A stretch of DNA of 64,000 bases, from NCBI GenBank assembly GCA_964461265.1, contig CAYWTS010000008.1:1-64000 (forward strand), given 5' to 3'. The notes under the pieces are model-generated. The model worked only from the letters and a program-made list of their open reading frames with translations, was not told the origin of the DNA and made no database searches. How positions within the stretch are numbered: position 1 is the first letter of the stretch; each line of letters opens with the position of its first letter. Below, piece by piece: positions 60,360 to 64,000 of this stretch. The translations under genes and the position numbers were made by a program. This DNA is from CAYWTS01 sp964461265. Its GTDB lineage: Bacteria > Bacteroidota > Ignavibacteria > Tepidaquicellales > OLB5.

Positions 60360-60985
60360 TGCAGAAGTGTAAACCTGTCAGTTTTTTTAAACCGGAGAGA
60401 CTTAGAAATGGAAAAGCTATGTATTTAGACTTAGAAGTTAAATATAATCAATTACTTATGGAGTGGAACAAGAAAGTTAACCTCGTTTCACGGAAAAAAG
60501 AAAATATATATGATTTGATCGATGACAGCAGGTTGTTTCTAAAGTACATTCCCGAGAACGAAGCCTTAAGCATTCTTGACCTTGGTACAGGGGGCGGAAT
60601 ACCCGGTGTTGTGCTTGCAATCCATAGACCAAGGATAAACTTTATTTTGGCTGACAGCGTAAGAAAAAAAACAACAGCATTACAGAGTATTGTTGATAAG
60701 CTGGAACTGAAAAACGTTACGGTTGTTTGCTCGCGTGCAGAAAAGCTTTATGAAGACACAAACTATAAAAATAAGTTTGATATTATAGTTGCGCGTTCTG
60801 TTGCAGAACTTCAGGATTTGGTTAAATGGTCAAAGAATCTTTTGAAGGGAAAGGGAAAACTGCTTACAATTAAAGGAAAAAACATCAGCAGGGAACTTAA
60901 TAAAGTAAAAAAGAATAAATTTGTTAAAGCTATAATAACCGACGAAACGCAGGAAAAACAAGCCGTAATTGCAGAGTTTTACTGA
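60359..60985 (+). CDS. rsmG: 16S rRNA (guanine(527)-N7)-methyltransferase
   Basis: 208 residues. SAM site ILDLGTGGGIPGVVLAI near 72, VSRKKENIYDLIDDSRLF upstream, ADSVRKKTTALQ (acidic strand end) and VARSVAELQDLVKWS further on. Overlaps mnmG by 1 bp (TAATG). The family start is usually close to YLDLEVKYNQLL; the first 20 residues are extra. Confidence 0.93.
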   Translation: MQKCKPVSFFKPERLRNGKAMYLDLEVKYNQLLMEWNKKVNLVSRKKENIYDLIDDSRLFLKYIPENEALSILDLGTGGGIPGVVLAIHRPRINFILADSVRKKTTALQSIVDKLELKNVTVVCSRAEKLYEDTNYKNKFDIIVARSVAELQDLVKWSKNLLKGKGKLLTIKGKNISRELNKVKKNKFVKAIITDETQEKQAVIAEFY

Positions 60986-61118
60986 CAAAGCATTGAAATA
61001 AGCCAAAAGCACCACACAGCCCCCCGATAATACCGGAACAACACACCACGAGCTAAAAGCCGTTGACTCCCGATTCATTAGTTCATATATTTGTAAACTA
61101 TTAAACCACTAAACTAAA

Positions 61119-61439
61119 ATGGAAAAGAAAACATTATACACGCTACACGCCGATGTTTGCAAGGCACTTGCACATTCAGTGAGAATCGAAATAATAGACG
61201 TGCTGAAAGACCGGGAGTCCGCATTTGGTGAAATACTTGTAAAAACAAAAGTTTTAAAATCAAATCTCTCACAGCACCTTTCTATTATGGTTCAAAAAGG
61301 AATTTTAGACCAGAGGAAAAAAGGGCTCCATGTGTATTATAAGCTGTCTTCACCAAGGGTATATGAGGCTTTTTATATGATGAGACAGGTGCTGAAAGAA
61401 AGAATTCAGAAGCAGGGGAAGCTGCTGAAAAGGATGTAA
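61119..61439 (+). CDS. ArsR-family transcriptional regulator
   Basis: 106 residues, winged helix-turn-helix. CKALAHSVRIEIIDVLKDRES (helix 1-2), VLKSNLSQHLSIMVQKGIL (recognition helix, ArsR signature), GLHVYYKLSS (wing). No classical CxC metal site is seen, so it may sense something else, such as sulfur or redox state through Cys15. It precedes a DsrE-like gene and a decayed sulfide:quinone-reductase-like remnant, a grouping that suggests control of sulfur metabolism. Confidence 0.85.
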   Translation: MEKKTLYTLHADVCKALAHSVRIEIIDVLKDRESAFGEILVKTKVLKSNLSQHLSIMVQKGILDQRKKGLHVYYKLSSPRVYEAFYMMRQVLKERIQKQGKLLKRM

Positions 61440-61460
61440 AAAACATAAATAATAGTAAGA

Positions 61461-61814
61461 ATGAAAACATTAATAGTTATACACGACGCACCCTACGGGA
61501 ACGAGAAAGCATACAATGCATTAAGGCATGCAATGACCCTTCAGGCTGAGCATAAGGAAGTAAAGGTTGCGGTTTTTCTCATGGCTGACGCCGTAGCCTG
61601 TGCAGCTAAAAACCAGAAAACACCGCAGGGATATTACAATATTGAGCGAATGGTCAGTTATGTAATAAGGAATGGCGGCGATGTTAAGCTATGCGGAACC
61701 TGTATGGATGCAAGGGGAATGGACGAGCACACTATTATCGAAGGCGCATTAAAAAGCACGATGTCGGAATTTACTAAAATAGTACTGGATTCCGACAGGG
61801 TGATTTCGTTTTAG
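61461..61814 (+). CDS. DsrE/DsrF-like sulfur-relay protein
   Basis: 117 residues with the DsrE fold: a nucleotide-fold-like start (LIVIHDAPYGNEKAYNALRHA), VKVAVFLMADAVACAA and DVKLCGTCMDARGM. Cysteines 47, 78 and 81 are candidate persulfide carriers. Members accept or hand on sulfur between proteins. 21 bp after the ArsR-like gene, so probably regulated by it. Confidence 0.85.
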   Translation: MKTLIVIHDAPYGNEKAYNALRHAMTLQAEHKEVKVAVFLMADAVACAAKNQKTPQGYYNIERMVSYVIRNGGDVKLCGTCMDARGMDEHTIIEGALKSTMSEFTKIVLDSDRVISF

Positions 61815-61832
61815 TATATAAAAAAAATATAT

Positions 61833-62135
61833 AAGCCTATACAGACAATTATAGTTTTACGTGGATGCGTAGGAGGCATTATTAACGCTAATGAGCTCAG
61901 CAAACACTTTGGTAATAGGCATAGCATAGTTGTTATTGAAAAAAATCCGGGTCAATTAAATACCTCGGTTTTTGAATTTTGTTTTATTGCTTGCTTCCGT
62001 TTACCGGCCACTTATCTAATTAGTAAAAAACAAGCTGACTTAAAAACGAGTTCCATTCTAAACCGTTGTAAATTATTAAAATACAAAAATTTTTCCGAAA
62101 CTGCTAAAAATCAGGAATTAATAAACGGGGATTGA
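61833..62135 (+). pseudogene. Decayed sulfide:quinone-reductase-like flavoprotein remnant
   Basis: An open frame of 100 codons with no usable start, in frame with dsrE after its TAG, ends at TGA 62133-62135. Its first 45 residues resemble the N-terminal FAD site of SQR/pyridine-nucleotide disulfide oxidoreductases: IIVLRGCVGGIINANELSKH and RHSIVVIEKNPGQL, but the G-x-G-x-x-G loop is broken to RGCVGG. Up to about residue 80 (ISKKQADLKTSS) it still aligns loosely with the family; the rest, about 80% of a normal 380-residue protein, is missing. I infer a dead third member of an arsR-dsrE-sqr operon. Confidence 0.5.
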
Positions 62136-62181
62136 AAATACAAGGAGGTCTGAATATCTTGCAGTGTTAACAATAGTATAA

Positions 62182-62826
62182 TTGAGAGAAACAATACACC
62201 AAAAACAAAAACGCGCAGCCAATATTCTTGGTAAACTGCAGGCCGAATACCCAGATGCACGTTGCCACTTAAAGTGTGATAACCCGTTCCAGCTTCTCAT
62301 CTCCACTATTCTTGCTGCACAATGCACCGATGAGCGTGTTAACCTTGTTATGGGAGAGCTTTATAAAAAGTATAAATCACCAGCTGATTTTGCTCACGTG
62401 CAGGAAGAAAAGCTGATGGAAGAGCTGAAAAGCATTAATTTTTATAGAAATAAGGCAAAATCAGTAAAGAACTGCTGCATAACGCTTGTTGAGAAGTTCG
62501 GAGGTGAAGTCCCTAAAACGATAGACAAGTTAACATCACTGCCCGGTGTTGGGAGGAAAACGGCAAACGTAATACTTGGCAACTGTTTTGGTGTTCCTGC
62601 AATTATCACAGATACGCACCTGATACGTGTTTCACAAAAGCTTGGACTGACAGAAAAAACCGACCCGGATAAAATTGAAATGGAGTTAAAAGAAATTATC
62701 CCGCGAGATAAGCAAACACTTTACTCGCATGTTATAGGAGAGCATGGAAGAAAGGTTTGCAAAGGAAGAAAACCGTTGTGCACCGAGTGTGTTGTATGTA
62801 AAAGCTGTCCGTCATCAGAAGCCTGA
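62182..62826 (+). CDS. nth: Endonuclease III
   Basis: 214 residues. Bifunctional DNA glycosylase/AP lyase for oxidised pyrimidines. HhH motif LPGVGRKTANVIL with catalytic Lys126, TDTHLIRVSQKLGL with Asp144, and a 4Fe-4S cluster with the exact spacing C-x6-C-x2-C-x5-C (Cys193, 200, 203, 209). The start is TTG at 62182. The preceding gap of 46 bp to the pseudogene end has no clear promoter. Confidence 0.95.
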   Translation: MRETIHQKQKRAANILGKLQAEYPDARCHLKCDNPFQLLISTILAAQCTDERVNLVMGELYKKYKSPADFAHVQEEKLMEELKSINFYRNKAKSVKNCCITLVEKFGGEVPKTIDKLTSLPGVGRKTANVILGNCFGVPAIITDTHLIRVSQKLGLTEKTDPDKIEMELKEIIPRDKQTLYSHVIGEHGRKVCKGRKPLCTECVVCKSCPSSEA

Positions 62827-62830
62827 AATT

Positions 62831-63202
62831 TCAATCACCCATTGGTTTTATTGCAGCGGTTTCCACCATCAGCATAACGGTTTTTACAGGTGCACGTGGC
62901 CTGTGCATCACACCCCTTGAAATTGTAACGCCCTGGTTAGGATTCAGCTCAATAGTTCTGTCCTCAAGCTCAATCAGCAGACTGCCTTCTATTACGTAAA
63001 AGAACTCGTCGTCGTTTTCATGCTTGTGCCAGTGAAAATCACCCTCAACAATACCGATTCTAACAACACTGTTGTTAACCCGTGTTAGTGTCTGGTTAAA
63101 CCATTTTTCGCTACAGTTTTTAACTATTTCGGGAATATCAATAAGTTCCTGGTGTTTGAACTTCACATCAAGATTGATGTTGTAGTTGTGTTTCTTTTCC
63201 AT
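62831..63202 (-). CDS. Cupin-domain protein
   Basis: 123 residues, single cupin barrel. Motif 1 is GDFHWHKHENDDEFFYVIEG and motif 2 GVTISRGVMHRPRA, giving the metal ligands His, His, Glu and His. Small cupins of this type bind Fe, Zn or Mn and may be isomerases or binding proteins; substrate unknown. It is convergent with nth, 4 bp apart. Confidence 0.85.
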   Translation of the reverse strand: MEKKHNYNINLDVKFKHQELIDIPEIVKNCSEKWFNQTLTRVNNSVVRIGIVEGDFHWHKHENDDEFFYVIEGSLLIELEDRTIELNPNQGVTISRGVMHRPRAPVKTVMLMVETAAIKPMGD

Positions 63203-63236
63203 AAATTAGTTGAATAGTTATTGAATCATCAAGAAA

Positions 63237-64000
63237 CTAAAACCTTGAATTAAAAGTTTCTATTTCCCACTTTGATTTGTTCTCGTTCAGTGTTGCACAA
63301 AGTATTTTATTCCCGTCGGTTCTTACATTCACCAGCCCGTATATTATACCGTATACGCATAGGCTCTTCCAGAGATTCCTAGTTTTTTTGTTGTTAGCCG
63401 GGCCAAGCGAAATAACTGCATTGGTTTTTTTGGTATAATCGGTTTTTTTGTCTTTAACCGTAAGAGTTAGATTATGTGGTTCCGATAATTTGTAACTCCG
63501 TGCTATTTCAGTAGAATATACAAGCGGAGTAACAACCCGGTCGTTAGAGATTTGTTTGTATCCTGTAAGGGCGCTTGCTGAGACAATTTTCGGACGGGGA
63601 TGGTTGTGATTTTCGTTATCACCGGATGATATTATTGTTGCCGCTGCACGGACGGCTGAAAGAAACTCGTACGAACAATCATCGCTTCCGTGGTGGCACG
63701 ATTTTATTACATCACATTCAAGCTCATTCAAGCTGTTTGAATTTTTATAGTAATTTAAAATGTGCTTTTGGCTTTGAGCGTTCAGGTCACCCGTTAAAAG
63801 TATTCGTGACTTACCGTAATCGATTCTCAGCAATACGCTGTGACCGTTTGTGTTTTGTGCGTCAGGACCCGTGAACCGCCTTAAAACCGGCGAGCCGTTT
63901 AACTTTTCTTCGATAGGCGCTAGAACTTTTATGCTTGCTTTGCTTTGAGCAGGTCCAAAATCTGGCAAATAACCGTTATTTTGGCTTAAACGGGTAAAGT
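63237..64000 (-). CDS. ComEC-like metallo-beta-lactamase-fold hydrolase (partial)
   Basis: The frame continues beyond the window edge; the first Met-equivalent (TTG at 63968) is internal because upstream codons FTRLSQNNGY are in the same frame. About 254 residues are seen. The C-terminal MBL motifs are present: RILLTGDLNAQSQ and DVIKSCHHGSDDCSYEF, as in ComEC/Rec2 C-terminal domains and in free-standing MBL hydrolases of the same kind. The N-terminal HxHxDH motif is outside. No membrane helices appear in the visible part, so it is more likely the stand-alone form. Confidence 0.75.
   Translation of the reverse strand, partial: FTRLSQNNGYLPDFGPAQSKASIKVLAPIEEKLNGSPVLRRFTGPDAQNTNGHSVLLRIDYGKSRILLTGDLNAQSQKHILNYYKNSNSLNELECDVIKSCHHGSDDCSYEFLSAVRAAATIISSGDNENHNHPRPKIVSASALTGYKQISNDRVVTPLVYSTEIARSYKLSEPHNLTLTVKDKKTDYTKKTNAVISLGPANNKKTRNLWKSLCVYGIIYGLVNVRTDGNKILCATLNENKSKWEIETFNSRF

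Overview
The window looks like scaffolded draft sequence (two runs of exactly 100 N, one flanked by identical 55-base ends) from a low-GC member of the Bacteroidota/Ignavibacteria-Chlorobi side of the tree. The reasons are two proteins ending in type IX secretion (T9SS) sorting tails, one with the NYPNPFNP form common in Ignavibacteria; a TonB-dependent outer-membrane receptor with a large barrel; a few promoter candidates of the TAnnTTTG type; and weak Shine-Dalgarno signals with many TTG starts. The lineage is inferred from motifs, not from a marker-gene tree.

Layout. 1-5959: end of a T9SS cargo protein, a heavy-metal-binding lipoprotein, a YggU-type protein, 3-methyladenine glycosylase, a small isomerase-like protein, a TonB receptor cut by gap 1, then RNase HII (cut by the same gap), YraN and a DEDD exonuclease. 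6166-9605: compact aconitase-rhodanese-exonuclease III operon. 9760-11919: T9SS-exported protein with a LamG-like domain and six propeller-type repeats. 12084-27297: leftward surface-polysaccharide cluster (five retaining or processive glycosyltransferases of GT4/GT2 type, one GT9, two paralogous polytopic membrane proteins, methyltransferase, sugar aminotransferase, two epimerases, deacetylase, acetyltransferase), interrupted at 17.1-17.8 kb by a dead DUF559 nuclease gene embedded in GC-rich palindromes. 27361-31228: sodium symporter, a lipoprotein/barrel pair, gap 2 and a MntA-HepT toxin-antitoxin module.

31448-40428: the classical leftward nusA-infB-rbfA-truB-ribF-rpsO-pnp translation/RNA operon, without rimP, preceded by a promoter and a promoter-proximal terminator that look like an attenuator. 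41188-50513: rightward LemA, a guanylyltransferase/phosphomannomutase-like fusion with a degenerate mutase half, two tandem O-antigen-ligase-like proteins, an unknown membrane-anchored protein, a haem-binding protein, a DUF1579-like protein and ComF. 50551-56635: leftward cysS, chromate-type transporter, recN, dnaA. 57043-62826: rightward mnmE, mnmG, rsmG, an ArsR-type regulator, DsrE-like protein, a decayed sulfide:quinone-reductase-like remnant and nth. The end holds a cupin and part of a ComEC-like metallo-hydrolase.

The dnaA/mnmE divergent gap has repeated TTATTAACA boxes plus an AT-rich stretch, and a parS-like 16-mer lies 1.4 kb away before mnmG, so the replication origin is probably here. 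The most unusual material is non-coding: several families of modular palindromic repeats, one of them bracketing the DUF559 remnant. No CRISPR array, rRNA, tRNA or intact insertion sequence was recognised by eye.
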